This document shows, piece by piece, positions 1 through 10,482 of a stretch of 64,000 nt of DNA; the first letter of the stretch is position 1, and each line of letters begins with the position of its first letter. This DNA comes from Providencia rettgeri (GTDB taxonomy: Bacteria > Pseudomonadota > Gammaproteobacteria > Enterobacterales > Enterobacteriaceae). The notes under the pieces were generated by a model that was not told the DNA's origin, searched no databases, and saw only the letters and a list, made by a program, of their open reading frames with translations. Location: NCBI RefSeq assembly GCF_001874625.1, contig NZ_CP017672.1, positions 44,418 to 108,417 on the forward strand, read 5' to 3'. A program made the translations under genes and the position numbers.

Positions 1-30
1 GCAATTTTTTTGAATGATATCTGCTGCCAT
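1..30 (-). CDS. Start of a gene running off the left edge (unidentified)
   Basis: Only the first ten codons are present (MAADIIQKNC). A good ribosome binding site (GGGAGG) lies just upstream inside the end of the SulP gene, and the start follows the sulP stop by two bases. It is therefore probably translated from the sulP transcript. Stress proteins of the UspA type often follow SulP transporters, but ten residues are not enough to identify it. Confidence 0.4.
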   Translation of the reverse strand, partial: MAADIIQKNC

Positions 31-32
31 AA

Positions 33-1511
33 TTAATGACCTCCCATGAATTTTTCAATTTTTTTCGGGTCGTCATGAATACCAAATTTATCAACCAATG
101 TTGCAGTGGCTTCATTCATCCCTTTAATTTCAACATCAATGCCTTCACGTCTAAACTTAATCACCACTTTATCTAACGCACTGACGGAGGTGATATCCCA
201 AAAATGAGCATGATCCATATCGATAATCGCTTTATCAATGTCTTCTTTAAAATCAAAAGCATTAACAAAGCGTTCCGATGTAGCAAAGAAAATTTGTCCT
301 CGAACCTCATAATGGCGTGCTTTTTTATCCCTGCTTGATGTAACTGTCATGTATCGCGCGACTTTATTAGCAAAATTAAGCGCTGTGATGAGCACTCCGA
401 CAAGTACCCCGTAAGCCATATTATGGGTCCAAACGACAACAATGACGGTGGCTATCATAACGACACTGGTTGATAGCGGATGAACTCGTATATCAGCAAG
501 GGAGCGCCAAGAAAAGGTTCCAATTGACACCATAATCATCACAGCAACTAACGCCGCCATTGGAATTTTTGATACCCAATCATTAAGAAAAACCACCATT
601 AACAATAAAACAATACCGGCAACCAACGTAGATAATCGGCCTCGGCCACCCGATTTAATATTGATGATGGATTGACCAATCATCGCACATCCTGCCATCC
701 CGCCAATAAAGGCAGTGGCAATATTCGCAATACCTTGCCCTTTGCATTCTCGATTTTTATCACTGGTTGTATCGGTCAAATCATCCACAATAGTTGCGGT
801 CATCATCGATTCCAATAAGCCAACAACGGCAAGCGCTAGTGAGTAGGGTAATATGACCAGTAGCGTTTCGATATTCAAGGGAATATCAGGCACAAGGAAG
901 ATGGGTAAACTGTCAGGCAAAACGCCCATATCACCGACTGTGCGGATATCAAGACCCAGACTAATTGAAATTACCGTTAATACAACGATACACACTAATG
1001 GTGAAGGAATGGTCTTATTGATTAATGGAAACAGATAGATAATCCCTAAGCCTGCCGCGGTCATCGCATAAACATACCAACTTACATGGGTTAACTCTGG
1101 AAGTTGGGCTAAAAAAATCAAGATAGCTAACGCATTAACAAACCCCGTTACGACAGAGCGTGAAACAAACCGCATTAAATTACCGAGCTTTAAATATCCT
1201 GCGATAACTTGAAATATCCCAGTTAATACCGTCGCAGCTAATAGGTACTGAAGGCCATGTTCTTTCACCAGAACGACCATTAAAAGTGCCATTGCACCCG
1301 TTGCGGAGGAAATCATGCCGGGGCGCCCCCCGATAAAAGCGATAATTACCGCAATAGAAAATGCGGCGTATAACCCCACTTTGGGGTCGACGCCGGCAAT
1401 AATTGAAAAAGCGATAGCTTCAGGAATTAACGCTAAAGCAACAACAATACCGGCTAGGACATCCCCACGGATATTACCCAGCCAGTCCTGACGAGTGGAG
1501 GACAAAAGCAT
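33..1511 (-). CDS. SulP-family anion permease with C-terminal STAS domain
   Basis: The 492-aa protein has about ten to twelve hydrophobic segments over residues 15-390, opening with the SulP-type stretch [21 protein letters not shown] soluble C-terminal STAS-like domain follows (about residues 400-490, with [20 protein letters not shown]). SulP proteins carry sulfate, bicarbonate or other anions across the inner membrane, and the substrate cannot be read from sequence. It lies head-to-tail with the partial gene at the window edge. The ATG at 1511 follows an AT-rich leader. Its link to an arsC fragment suggests cargo of a mobile element rather than backbone. Confidence 0.9.
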   Translation of the reverse strand: MLLSSTRQDWLGNIRGDVLAGIVVALALIPEAIAFSIIAGVDPKVGLYAAFSIAVIIAFIGGRPGMISSATGAMALLMVVLVKEHGLQYLLAATVLTGIFQVIAGYLKLGNLMRFVSRSVVTGFVNALAILIFLAQLPELTHVSWYVYAMTAAGLGIIYLFPLINKTIPSPLVCIVVLTVISISLGLDIRTVGDMGVLPDSLPIFLVPDIPLNIETLLVILPYSLALAVVGLLESMMTATIVDDLTDTTSDKNRECKGQGIANIATAFIGGMAGCAMIGQSIINIKSGGRGRLSTLVAGIVLLLMVVFLNDWVSKIPMAALVAVMIMVSIGTFSWRSLADIRVHPLSTSVVMIATVIVVVWTHNMAYGVLVGVLITALNFANKVARYMTVTSSRDKKARHYEVRGQIFFATSERFVNAFDFKEDIDKAIIDMDHAHFWDITSVSALDKVVIKFRREGIDVEIKGMNEATATLVDKFGIHDDPKKIEKFMGGH

Positions 1512-1738
1512 ATTAGACTACCTTGTAATCTATCAATCCCAAGATGGGAGATTATATTTTAAATAAACGAAATTATCCCAAAGAAGGGATGTGGGAATTG
1601 GCTGATTTAGTATCAACCTAAAAGGAAGGAGGTATCTCAGGGTGGCGTAAGGCGCATAATATGATCAGCTGTTCCTATGAATAGTATGTTTTTTTTAAAA
1701 TACCAATATCAACGACCTTAAGCAAGTACCGGATTAAC

Positions 1739-1773
1739 ATGAGCGTACTGATGCCATACATCGGTACGCTCAT
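1739..1773. terminator. Hairpin between arsC remnant and sulP
   Basis: A 15-bp stem (ATGAGCGTACTGATG paired with CATCGGTACGCTCAT, one G-T type mismatch) encloses a 5-nt loop. It sits just downstream of the minus-strand arsC remnant. There is no clear T-run on either side, so termination efficiency is uncertain. Confidence 0.5.
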
Positions 1774-1795
1774 CATGATAAATATCGTCAGAGAT

Positions 1796-2086
1796 TTACT
1801 TTACTCTGATGCCTTGTTTATCAACAATAACCTCGCCATCTTCTTTGATAAATTCACGTTGTTGCGAATGAGGTAATATATCCAAAACGACTTCTGAAGG
1901 TCGGTAAAGCTTAGTTCCTACTGGTGTAACAACAATCGGTCTATTAATCAGTATTGGGTACTGCAACATAAAATCAATTAATTGCTCATACGGCTCAACA
2001 TTTTTTCGTAATAACGCCCTTACCGTAATTTTCATATCGGCAATAAGTTTTACTAATATATCCTTAGACGGCAGGGTTTCTAAATT
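1796..2086 (-). pseudogene. arsC: arsC arsenate reductase, 5'-truncated and internally deleted
   Basis: The reading frame matches the C-terminal part of glutaredoxin-dependent ArsC: PSKD-LVKLIAD, then VRALLRKNVEPYE, then QLIDFMLQYPILINRPIVVTP. The N-terminal half with the catalytic cysteine is missing, because the frame ends upstream at a TAA at 2087-2089. From memory of the E. coli plasmid protein, about twelve residues (ELGLAEDKFTDD) are also missing between EPYE and QLIDFM. An ATG at 2035 could start a 79-aa peptide, but it would have no catalytic site. Confidence 0.85.
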
Positions 2087-2167
2087 TTAATTTTTCAATG
2101 TAATAGCATCGAGTGTTAATGCTACCGTATAAGATATCGCCTGTAGCCCTTGATATTACAGGGCTAA

Positions 2168-2209
2168 GAGCAAACTTTGGACTTTTCGATGAAATGGGCG
2201 CGTAACCCC
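2168..2209 (-). repeat. Tn3-type terminal inverted repeat, left junction
   Basis: Read on the minus strand from 2209, this begins GGGGTTACGCGCCCATTTCA. It matches the repeat at 11227-11268 at 38 of 42 positions in inverted orientation. The GGGG tip, length near 38-42 bp and adjacent 5-bp duplication (ATAAA at 2210-2214 and 11222-11226) are Tn3-family signatures. It directly abuts the broken ISAba125 half. Confidence 0.8.
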
Positions 2210-2492
2210 ATAAACAACGGATCGCTTCAACAATAAATTTCCAGAGGATTGAATCGATTTTGAGTTTTCTGTGACCACGTCTACGTCTAGCGAAGGTGTT
2301 ATCAGAAGCATATCGAGCTTGATAAACGTCATTGATGCTATTTCTTTTAAGCTCACGATAGATCGTACTAGGATGTCTTTTAATGAGTTCAGCAAATTTT
2401 CTGGCTGAAAAGCCTTCTTTTCTTGACTCAAGCATTAATGCAGTACGATCTTCAAAGTTAAGATGATGGTATGACAATTTTATATACTCCAT
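2210..2492 (-). pseudogene. ISAba125 transposase, N-terminal fragment
   Basis: Residues 1-94 hold the DNA-binding domain of an IS30-type DDE transposase (RKEGFSARKFAELIK, PSTIYRELKRN). After the break the frame reads on into transposon-end DNA and stops at about 2064, which adds an unrelated tail. It has no catalytic domain and cannot transpose by itself. Its native C-terminal part is at 10479-11219. Confidence 0.85.
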
Positions 2493-2547
2493 AAACCCTT
2501 TAAATTAATTAGGTGGTTTATGTCGCACTTCAAGTTTTACTCTGCCC
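2210..2547 (-). mobile_element. ISAba125 (IS30 family), 5' half
   Basis: This carries the IS end TGTCGCACTTCAAGTTT at 2521-2537, with the outer boundary probably near 2547, and the N-terminal 94 codons of an IS30-family transposase starting at 2492. Those codons include the helix-turn-helix region SARKFAELIKRHPSTIYREL. The frame is cut at a tryptophan codon (TTTAT then GG), exactly where the other half resumes at 11221. Confidence 0.85.
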
Positions 2548-2784
2548 TCCATTGTTTTCAATTTATCGGATTTCTAAAAACATGAGATATATGTTTCAAT
2601 AAAAGTTTTTAAGAACTTTATACACCAAATACCAATGCTTCACTTATGATAAAGTGGATTAAAATTGCAGAAAATGGGTAAATCCATAAAAAATGTCAAC
2701 ATCTTCAAATATACAATTGTATTTCAATTTCCGTTGTTTATAGTTGGAACATTTTTTTAAATCTCTACACTCAAGGTTAGATTT

Positions 2785-3042
2785 ATGTCTACTGCTCATA
2801 AAAAAGCATCCTTATTGCAAAAAGTCAGTAAAGGACTCACAGTTGGTTCAGTCATTACAGGAAGCACGTTTTTACATGGTCCCCCTGTTTTGGCACTCGG
2901 TTTTACCAAGCTGTTTAAAAAATCAAAAAAAGTAGACGAAACCAATATTCAATTGGCCAATAGCTGGATTGGTGTAAACAACCACCTGATTGAAAAGGTG
3001 CTGCCAAACCTAAAGTGGGATATGGGTATAGGAAGTTCAACC
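2785..3042 (+). pseudogene. Truncated phospholipid acyltransferase (delta-pac)
   Basis: The N-terminal ~85 residues look like a membrane-anchored PlsC-type acyltransferase: MSTAHKKASLLQKVSKGL, a hydrophobic helix, then NSWIGVNNHLIEKVLPNLKWD. Homology and base composition both break at about 3030-3045, where GC-rich ISCR DNA begins. The NHxxxxD active site of the family is therefore lost. A truncated pac gene at this place is a known marker of Tn125. The frame continues a few codons into the ISCR DNA, to 3069. Confidence 0.75.
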
Positions 3043-3043
3043 G

Positions 3044-4905
3044 CCCTTTTTGGCGAGTCTGGCGGGTAGGAAGCGGCCGCGCAAGCGCCGCTTTGGGCAC
3101 AGATCGGGCACAGATCGGGGGTTCATGCGTGGGTTTTCGACATCGCGGGGCCACGCAGCGGCTCAGTGCGTAGCCATTTCTCACCGAATCCCGGCACAGG
3201 GCCGAGCGCAGCCCTGCGGGGTCGTGGCCGCATCGGATCGGACTCTGGCTTGGCTGCCGGCTGTGTGGCCGGCGCCTCATCACGCGGCGGGCGGCGGGGC
3301 GCGCGCTGCGGGCCGGTAGTGCGCTTGCTCCAGCGCGCCGTGTTTCTCGAAGTGGGCGAGGATGGCGCGAATGGCCTTGGGGTCTTCGATGCTGGCGACG
3401 ATCCGCACCGCGCCGCCGCAGTGGGCGCAGGTGGTGATGTCGATGGAAAAGACCCGCTTGAGCCGTTGCGCCCAGCTCATCGCACGGCGCTTCTGCTCGG
3501 GGCTGCGCGGCTCGTCGTGGGCGCTGACGTCCACTGGCGCCGCATCGCCCGCAGGCCGCCTGCCGCGCCCCGAGGGCGTCAGCTGCGCGCGCAGGTTTGC
3601 ATTCGGGGCGAATACGCCGTGGAAGCGGGTGAGATGCGCGCGTGGCGGCGGGACCAGTGCCGCCAGCTTGGCGATGAAGTCCACCGCATCCCATTCGACA
3701 TGCGTGGTGCCATTGCGCCACGGCGTCTTGAGCTGGTAACGCACCCTGCCCTGTGGCGAGATCGATAGCCGCTGCTCGCTGATCGCCGGGCGCGTGATGT
3801 AGCGGCACAGCTTTTCGAGCTTGTGGCTTTCGTGTGCTTCCGCGGCCACGCCGGCATGCAGCGAGAAGCCGCCGACCTTGCCGGCGTCGCCCTCCAGCGG
3901 ACCGGCGTCGCCAGGCAGCGTTTGCAGCGTGACGACCTTGCGGCCAGCGTCGCGACCGGTGGCGATGCGGTAGGTCATCGAACTCATCCGCAGCCCATCC
4001 ATGCCGTCGTCGCTACCCGCGCTGTCGGACAGGAACACGGATTCGTCTTCGCCTTCGAGCCAGCCGCGGCGCGACAGGTGCCGGCACACGCGATGCGCGA
4101 TGGTGTTGGCCAGTTCCGTCAGTTGCGCCGATGTGGGCGCACGGGTGCGGTGCAGGCGCGGCTTGCGCTGCGGACGCTCGGTGGTGTCCTCGTACACGCC
4201 GTCGAGCCACAGCATGTGGAAGTGGATGTTGAGATTCAGCGCGCTGCCGAAGCGCTGGATCAGGGTCACCACGCCGCATTGCGCCGTATCCCGCGGCACG
4301 CCGGCCTGATCGGCAAGCCAACCGGCGATCACACGATGCACGATGCCCAGCACCGGGCCGATCGCCTCAGGCTTGCTGGCGAACAGGAAGCGCAACGGGT
4401 ACGGGAAACTCAGCACCCATTGCCGCACCGGCCGCGGGCCGAACACCTCGTCCACCAGATGCCGCGCCGACTCGGCCATGCGCCGTGCGCCGCAGCTCGG
4501 GCACAGCCCGCGCTTCTTGCAGGAATACGCCACCAGCCTCTCGGCACGACAGTGCTCGCAGACCACGCGCAGGAAGCCGTGCTCGAGCACGCCGCAGCGC
4601 AGGTAGGTCTCGAACTCCTCGCGCACATACTCGGGCAGCGGGCGGTCTTCGGCCTCAAGACGCGCGATGAAGTCCGGGTAGTGCGCCTGCACTAGCGCGT
4701 ACAGCAGCGTGCGCTCGGGCAGGTGGCGCGCGTAACGCGCAGCGGCGTGGGCGGCCGGCAGTGGCGCGCACACCTCGGCCTGCCGCCGGGGTGCGGTCAG
4801 GCGCGGCACGCAGCGCTCCGTTGCAGGGACGGCTGCTCAGGGTTGCGCCCGCGAGCACGCGTTCATATCGGCGTTTTCTGATCTTCGCGTCAGACATTGC
4901 CGCGG
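3044..4905 (-). mobile_element. IS91-like element, ISCR27 type
   Basis: This GC-rich element encodes one HUH transposase (3280-4809, minus strand) and lies between delta-pac and groEL, the position of ISCR27 in Tn125. No terminal inverted repeats were seen, as expected for rolling-circle IS91/ISCR elements. The 13-mer GGCGGGTAGGAAG occurs at 3061-3073 and again at 4906-4918. Exact ori and ter ends were not determined, so the boundaries are approximate. Confidence 0.75.
3280..4809 (-). CDS. IS91/ISCR-family rolling-circle transposase
   Basis: The 509-aa protein has an N-terminal zinc-binding region (CEHC at about residue 84, CPSCGARR near 103). An HUH nuclease motif (NLNIHFHMLWLDG) lies near residue 193, followed by the Transposase_32-type core and a second Cys pair (TCAHCGG). 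It nicks DNA with a tyrosine and moves by rolling-circle replication, sometimes carrying adjacent DNA, which fits its place beside the chaperonin block. The ATG at 4809 gives the normal family length. Long frames on the opposite strand are shadows of its high GC. Confidence 0.88.
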   Translation of the reverse strand: MPRLTAPRRQAEVCAPLPAAHAAARYARHLPERTLLYALVQAHYPDFIARLEAEDRPLPEYVREEFETYLRCGVLEHGFLRVVCEHCRAERLVAYSCKKRGLCPSCGARRMAESARHLVDEVFGPRPVRQWVLSFPYPLRFLFASKPEAIGPVLGIVHRVIAGWLADQAGVPRDTAQCGVVTLIQRFGSALNLNIHFHMLWLDGVYEDTTERPQRKPRLHRTRAPTSAQLTELANTIAHRVCRHLSRRGWLEGEDESVFLSDSAGSDDGMDGLRMSSMTYRIATGRDAGRKVVTLQTLPGDAGPLEGDAGKVGGFSLHAGVAAEAHESHKLEKLCRYITRPAISEQRLSISPQGRVRYQLKTPWRNGTTHVEWDAVDFIAKLAALVPPPRAHLTRFHGVFAPNANLRAQLTPSGRGRRPAGDAAPVDVSAHDEPRSPEQKRRAMSWAQRLKRVFSIDITTCAHCGGAVRIVASIEDPKAIRAILAHFEKHGALEQAHYRPAARAPPPAA

Positions 4906-4945
4906 GGCGGGTAGGAAGTCTCCCGCCTCGGACGCCAGAACGCAC

Positions 4946-4970
4946 AAAGCCCGGCACGAGGCCGGGCTTT
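4946..4970 (-). terminator. groESL terminator
   Basis: A perfect 10-bp stem (AAAGCCCGGC paired with GCCGGGCTTT) with a 5-nt loop lies 28 bases downstream of the groEL stop. The stem itself ends in U residues on the minus-strand RNA. Confidence 0.75.
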
Positions 4971-4997
4971 GTGGTCTTGCTTGATGGATCGCGGGGC

Positions 4998-6644
<1,647 letters not shown>

Positions 6645-6693
6645 TTACCTCGAAAAATTATTCGGATGAGAAATGTGTGGGAGCGACGCGCGA

Positions 6694-6984
6694 TCAGCCG
6701 AGGATCGCGAACAGGTCGTCTTCCTTCACCACCAGCAGCTCGACGCCGTCCAGCTTCACTTCGGTGCCGCTGTACTTGCCGAACAGCACCTTGTCGCCGA
6801 CCTTGACCTGCGGCGCGCGGACCTGGCCGTTGTCCAGCACCTTGCCGGTGCCGACGGCGACGACTTCGCCCTTGATCGGCTTCTCGGTGGCCGAATCCGG
6901 GATCACGATCCCGCCGGCGGACAGCTTCTCTTCTTCCATGCGCTTGATGACCACGCGGTCGTGCAGCGGCTTGATATTGGACAT
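6694..6984 (-). CDS. groES: Co-chaperonin GroES
   Basis: The 96-aa GroES starts [16 protein letters not shown] at the ATG at 6984, preceded by an AGGTTGCC leader. It contains the mobile loop and [12 protein letters not shown]. GroES caps the GroEL ring. The longer frame upstream of 6984 is unsupported. It forms the standard groES-groEL pair, with 55 bases between the genes. Confidence 0.96.
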   Translation of the reverse strand: MSNIKPLHDRVVIKRMEEEKLSAGGIVIPDSATEKPIKGEVVAVGTGKVLDNGQVRAPQVKVGDKVLFGKYSGTEVKLDGVELLVVKEDDLFAILG

Positions 6985-7177
6985 GGCAACCTCGGTAAAT
7001 GGTTGATTGACGTGGAAAAACCCGGCGATTTTAGCAGTCGCGCGAAGCGAGTGCCAAACCGCGGACAACAGAACCGGGCGAACCCGGCATGCCACCGAGA
7101 TGGGGCGGGCCCGCCGACTTTCAAGGGCCGCACGCGGATGTCCGCCAGGCCCGCCGGATCGGGGCAGCCGCTACCCT

Positions 7178-7507
7178 ATGCCGGTGAGCGCCCTGATCTG
7201 CTTCTGCACCTGTCCCGACGCCGACAGCGCCGAGCGCATCGCCACCGCGCTGGTGGCCGAGCGCCTGGCCGCCTGCGTCAACCTCCTGCCCGGCCTGCGT
7301 TCGGTCTATCGCTGGCAACGCAAGGTCGAGGCCGCGGCCGAGGTCCTGCTGCTGGTCAAGACCAGTGCCGAGGCCTACCCCGCCCTGCAGGAACGCCTGC
7401 GCCAACTGCATCCCTACGAACTCCCGGAGCTGCTCGCGGTCGAAGCCGCGTCCGGCCTGCCCGAATACCTGCAATGGCTGGCCGCCGAGAGCCGACCGGT
7501 AAACTGA
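7178..7507 (+). CDS. cutA: CutA divalent-cation tolerance protein
   Basis: The 109-aa protein starts at the ATG at 7178 (MPVSALICFCTCPDADSAER). It has the family pattern of RLAACVNLLPGLRSVYRW and the late TSAEAYPALQERL. CutA is a trimeric cytoplasmic protein linked to copper and divalent-cation tolerance. It is divergent from groES and overlaps nothing. The dsbD chimera starts 5 bases after its stop, so the two are probably cotranscribed. Its origin appears to be the same Xanthomonas-like block. Confidence 0.92.
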   Translation: MPVSALICFCTCPDADSAERIATALVAERLAACVNLLPGLRSVYRWQRKVEAAAEVLLLVKTSAEAYPALQERLRQLHPYELPELLAVEAASGLPEYLQWLAAESRPVN

Positions 7508-7511
7508 GCCA

Positions 7512-8543
7512 ATGACCGCATCCACGATCCGCCTGCGCCGCTGGCTGGCCGGGCTCGCCCTGCTGCTTGCGCTGCCCGCGACCTCGGCCGTCGCCCAGGA
7601 CTTCGAACTGCCGCCGGTCGACGAGGTCTTCGTCCTGTCCGCGCAGGCCACCGCGCCGGACCGCATCGAGGTGCGCTGGCGGATCGCCGACGGCTATTAC
7701 CTGTACCGGCACCGCACCTCGGTCAAGGCCGATGCCGCCTTCACCGGCGCGACCATGGCGCTGCCGAAGGGCAAGGCCTACCGCGACGAATTCTTCGGCG
7801 ACGTCGAAACCTACCGCAAGGAATTGCTCGGCACCCTCACCGGCACGCCCGCGGCCGGCGCGAGCGCGACCACCCTGACCGTGAAGTACCAGGGCTGCGC
7901 CGATGCCGGCGTGTGCTACCCGCCGCAGACCCGCACCCTGAAGGTCGCGTTGCCGGGCGAAGCGGGCGCTGGCGGCTTCGGCTGTAAGGCGCGCGGGCTG
8001 CATGATTATGTCGTCAAGAACGGCTCTGCCGATCATCCCAACGCCGAGGTGAAATTCGCACTGGGTGATGTGGTCAACACCATGATCGGCTGCACTAATG
8101 GTGAAACGATCATGCTGTGCCACGACACCTCGCTGCCGCGCCCCTATTCTCTCGGCTTTCGGGTGCAAGGCACCGAGGGGCTGTGGATGGACGTCAACAA
8201 GTCGATCTATCTGGAGGGCAAGAGCCCACAGCCGCACCGCTGGGAGCCTGCCGAGGGCTGGTTTGCGAAATACGATCACCCGCTATGGAAACGCTACGCC
8301 GATCTGGCGGCAGGGGCCGGGCATGGCGGGATGGACTGGTTCGTGATCCACGCTTTTGTCGAGGCGCTGAAGGCCAAGGCCCCGATGCCAATCGACATTT
8401 ACGACGCGCTGGCCTGGAGCGCGATCACGCCTCTGTCGGAACAATCGATTGCTGAGGGCAATCGCACGTTAGATTTTCCCGACTTCACCCGAGGGCAGTG
8501 GCGCACCCGCAAGCCGATCTTTGCGCTGAACGACGCCTATTGA
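7512..8543 (+). CDS. Chimeric ORF: DsbD N-domain fused to GH109-type C-terminus
   Basis: Residues 1 to about 155 are the periplasmic N-terminal domain of the disulfide reductase DsbD, with a signal peptide (LLLALPATSAVAQ) and the paired-cysteine motif GCADAGVCYPP. From about residue 157 (nucleotide ~7980) the sequence becomes the C-terminal part of a Gfo/Idh-like GH109 glycosidase (CHDTSLPRPYSLGF, KSIYLEGKSPQPHRWEPAEG). The DsbD membrane and thioredoxin domains are absent, as is the nucleotide-binding domain of GH109. The frame is intact across the join, but neither parent activity is expected. It is often listed as dsbC or tat in Tn125 maps. Confidence 0.8.
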   Translation: MTASTIRLRRWLAGLALLLALPATSAVAQDFELPPVDEVFVLSAQATAPDRIEVRWRIADGYYLYRHRTSVKADAAFTGATMALPKGKAYRDEFFGDVETYRKELLGTLTGTPAAGASATTLTVKYQGCADAGVCYPPQTRTLKVALPGEAGAGGFGCKARGLHDYVVKNGSADHPNAEVKFALGDVVNTMIGCTNGETIMLCHDTSLPRPYSLGFRVQGTEGLWMDVNKSIYLEGKSPQPHRWEPAEGWFAKYDHPLWKRYADLAAGAGHGGMDWFVIHAFVEALKAKAPMPIDIYDALAWSAITPLSEQSIAEGNRTLDFPDFTRGQWRTRKPIFALNDAY

Positions 8544-8553
8544 TCGACGCGAT

Positions 8554-9192
8554 TTAGGCCAAGCGCACCGCAAAGGCGAAATTGGTAATCTTGTCGGTAT
8601 CCTTGACGCCCGGCGCGCTTTCGACGCCGCTGGAGGTATCGACCAGCGGCGCTCCGGTGCGCGCAATCGCCTCGGCAACATTCGTCGGATTTAGCCCGCC
8701 TGCCAGCCCCCACGGCAAGGCACCGCGATATCCGGCCAGCAGCGACCAGTCGAACGCCAACCCCATGCCGCCGGGCAGCGCGCCTTTGGGGGTCTTGGCG
8801 TCGAACAAGATCAAGTCCGCCGCCCCGGCATAGGCTGCGGCGCGTGCGACATCGCTGGCGCTGGCGACGGGCAGCGCCTTCCACACCGGCTTGCCAAACC
8901 GCGCGCGCAACTGGGCCACGCGTTCGGGCGATTCCGAACCGTGCAGCTGCAGCGCGTTCAGCTTGGCTGCCACCAGTGCGTCGGCGATGACAGCATCATC
9001 CGCATCGACGAACAAACCGACCATGGCGATCTGGCCAGCTGCGCGCGATGTCAAAGCGCCCGCGACATTCGACGTAACCGCACGGGGCGACGCTGGATAG
9101 AACACCAACCCGGCATAGTCCGCCCGCGCCGCGATGGTCGCATCGAGCGCCTCGGGTGTGCTGATCCCGCAAATCTTGATTTTCGCGGGCAT
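8554..9192 (-). CDS. trpF: Phosphoribosylanthranilate isomerase TrpF
   Basis: The 212-aa TIM-barrel enzyme of tryptophan synthesis converts phosphoribosylanthranilate to its carboxyphenylamino-deoxyribulose isomer. Family marks are the start KICGISTPEALDA, the VGLFVDADD stretch, LQLHGSESPE, LILFDAKTPKG and GLNPTNVAEAI near the end. It is transcribed behind bleMBL from the blaNDM promoter side. Its end converges with the dsbD chimera ten bases away. Confidence 0.95.
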   Translation of the reverse strand: MPAKIKICGISTPEALDATIAARADYAGLVFYPASPRAVTSNVAGALTSRAAGQIAMVGLFVDADDAVIADALVAAKLNALQLHGSESPERVAQLRARFGKPVWKALPVASASDVARAAAYAGAADLILFDAKTPKGALPGGMGLAFDWSLLAGYRGALPWGLAGGLNPTNVAEAIARTGAPLVDTSSGVESAPGVKDTDKITNFAFAVRLA

Positions 9193-9196
9193 GCGG

Positions 9197-9562
9197 TCAG
9201 TCGGGGTTCTGGATCAGCCGCACCAGCGTGCAGTCGGGATCGATCAGGTAGCCGATCCTCAGGCCGCTCGCCTCCAGTTGCGGAGCTTTGAAGCGCGGCC
9301 AGCCGGTGCTTTTTTCCTCGGCTCCCGCCGCGTTCACCAATGCCACCATGGCATCGAGATCATCCAACCGCAGGCAACAGCCGAACGAGCTCGTAGCTGG
9401 GTCGAGGTCAGGATAGGGGAAGAATTCGAGCTGCAAACCGCCGCGCTGCAGGATCATCCAGCCGCGATCCTTCCAACTCGTCGCAAAGCCCAGCTTCGCA
9501 TAAAACGCCTCTGTCACATCGAAATCGCGCGATGGCAGATTGGGGGTGACGTGGTCAGCCAT
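9197..9562 (-). CDS. ble: Bleomycin resistance protein BleMBL
   Basis: The 121-aa glyoxalase-fold protein (MADHVTPNLPSRDFDVTEAF) binds and sequesters bleomycin-family glycopeptides in the cytoplasm. It starts 3 bases after the blaNDM-1 stop, so the two are cotranscribed, as known for all blaNDM loci. trpF follows 4 bases after its stop. Confidence 0.96.
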   Translation of the reverse strand: MADHVTPNLPSRDFDVTEAFYAKLGFATSWKDRGWMILQRGGLQLEFFPYPDLDPATSSFGCCLRLDDLDAMVALVNAAGAEEKSTGWPRFKAPQLEASGLRIGYLIDPDCTLVRLIQNPD

Positions 9563-9565
9563 GGC

Positions 9566-10378
9566 TCAGCGCAGCTTGTCGGCCATGCGGGCCGTATGAG
9601 TGATTGCGGCGCGGCTATCGGGGGCGGAATGGCTCATCACGATCATGCTGGCCTTGGGGAACGCCGCACCAAACGCGCGCGCTGACGCGGCGTAGTGCTC
9701 AGTGTCGGCATCACCGAGATTGCCGAGCGACTTGGCCTTGCTGTCCTTGATCAGGCAGCCACCAAAAGCGATGTCGGTGCCGTCGATCCCAACGGTGATA
9801 TTGTCACTGGTGTGGCCGGGGCCGGGGTAAAATACCTTGAGCGGGCCAAAGTTGGGCGCGGTTGCTGGTTCGACCCAGCCATTGGCGGCGAAAGTCAGGC
9901 TGTGTTGCGCCGCAACCATCCCCTCTTGCGGGGCAAGCTGGTTCGACAACGCATTGGCATAAGTCGCAATCCCCGCCGCATGCAGCGCGTCCATACCGCC
10001 CATCTTGTCCTGATGCGCGTGAGTCACCACCGCCAGCGCGACCGGCAGGTTGATCTCCTGCTTGATCCAGTTGAGGATCTGGGCGGTCTGGTCATCGGTC
10101 CAGGCGGTATCGACCACCAGCACGCGGCCGCCATCCCTGACGATCAAACCGTTGGAAGCGACTGCCCCGAAACCCGGCATGTCGAGATAGGAAGTGTGCT
10201 GCCAGACATTCGGTGCGAGCTGGCGGAAAACCAGATCGCCAAACCGTTGGTCGCCAGTTTCCATTTGCTGGCCAATCGTCGGGCGGATTTCACCGGGCAT
10301 GCACCCGCTCAGCATCAATGCAGCGGCTAATGCGGTGCTCAGCTTCGCGACCGGGTGCATAATATTGGGCAATTCCAT
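9566..10378 (-). CDS. blaNDM-1: Metallo-beta-lactamase NDM-1 (carbapenemase)
   Basis: This is a 270-aa class B1 metallo-beta-lactamase that hydrolyses nearly all beta-lactams, including carbapenems. A lipobox (LMLSGC, Cys26) anchors it to the outer membrane. Zinc ligands are in HAHQDK (H120, H122, D124), with the later His189, Cys208 and His250. Residues checked by counting (P28, V88, D95, D130, M154) all match the NDM-1 allele. The true start is the ATG at 10378, and the frame also opens at a TTG three bases earlier. It is driven by the ISAba125 hybrid promoter. Confidence 0.98.
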
Positions 10379-10453
10379 CAAGTTTTCCTTTTATTCAGCA
10401 TTAAAAACCCCGCAAATGCGAGGCCTAGTAAATAGATGATCTTAATTTGGTTC

Positions 10454-10482
10454 ACTGTAGCAAAAATATGGGGCGAATTCAA
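10454..10482 (-). promoter_or_regulatory. Hybrid ISAba125 promoter of blaNDM-1
   Basis: On the minus strand the -35 box TTGAAT lies at 10477-10482 inside the IS end, and the -10 box TACAGT lies at 10454-10459 outside it. The spacer is exactly 17 bp. This is the known blaNDM-1 promoter created by ISAba125. Confidence 0.93.

Noticed and set aside
3061..3073. Target site duplication of the IS91-like element
   Set aside because: Such elements do not duplicate targets; kept only as an unexplained direct repeat.
2915..4695. Several 100-300-aa frames on both strands over the ISCR27 transposase
   Set aside because: Arise from high third-position GC; the minus-strand 509-aa transposase explains the segment.
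7121..8279. Minus-strand frames of 181 and 307 aa over cutA and the dsbD chimera
   Set aside because: Antisense shadows; the plus-strand proteins have recognisable domains and proper starts.
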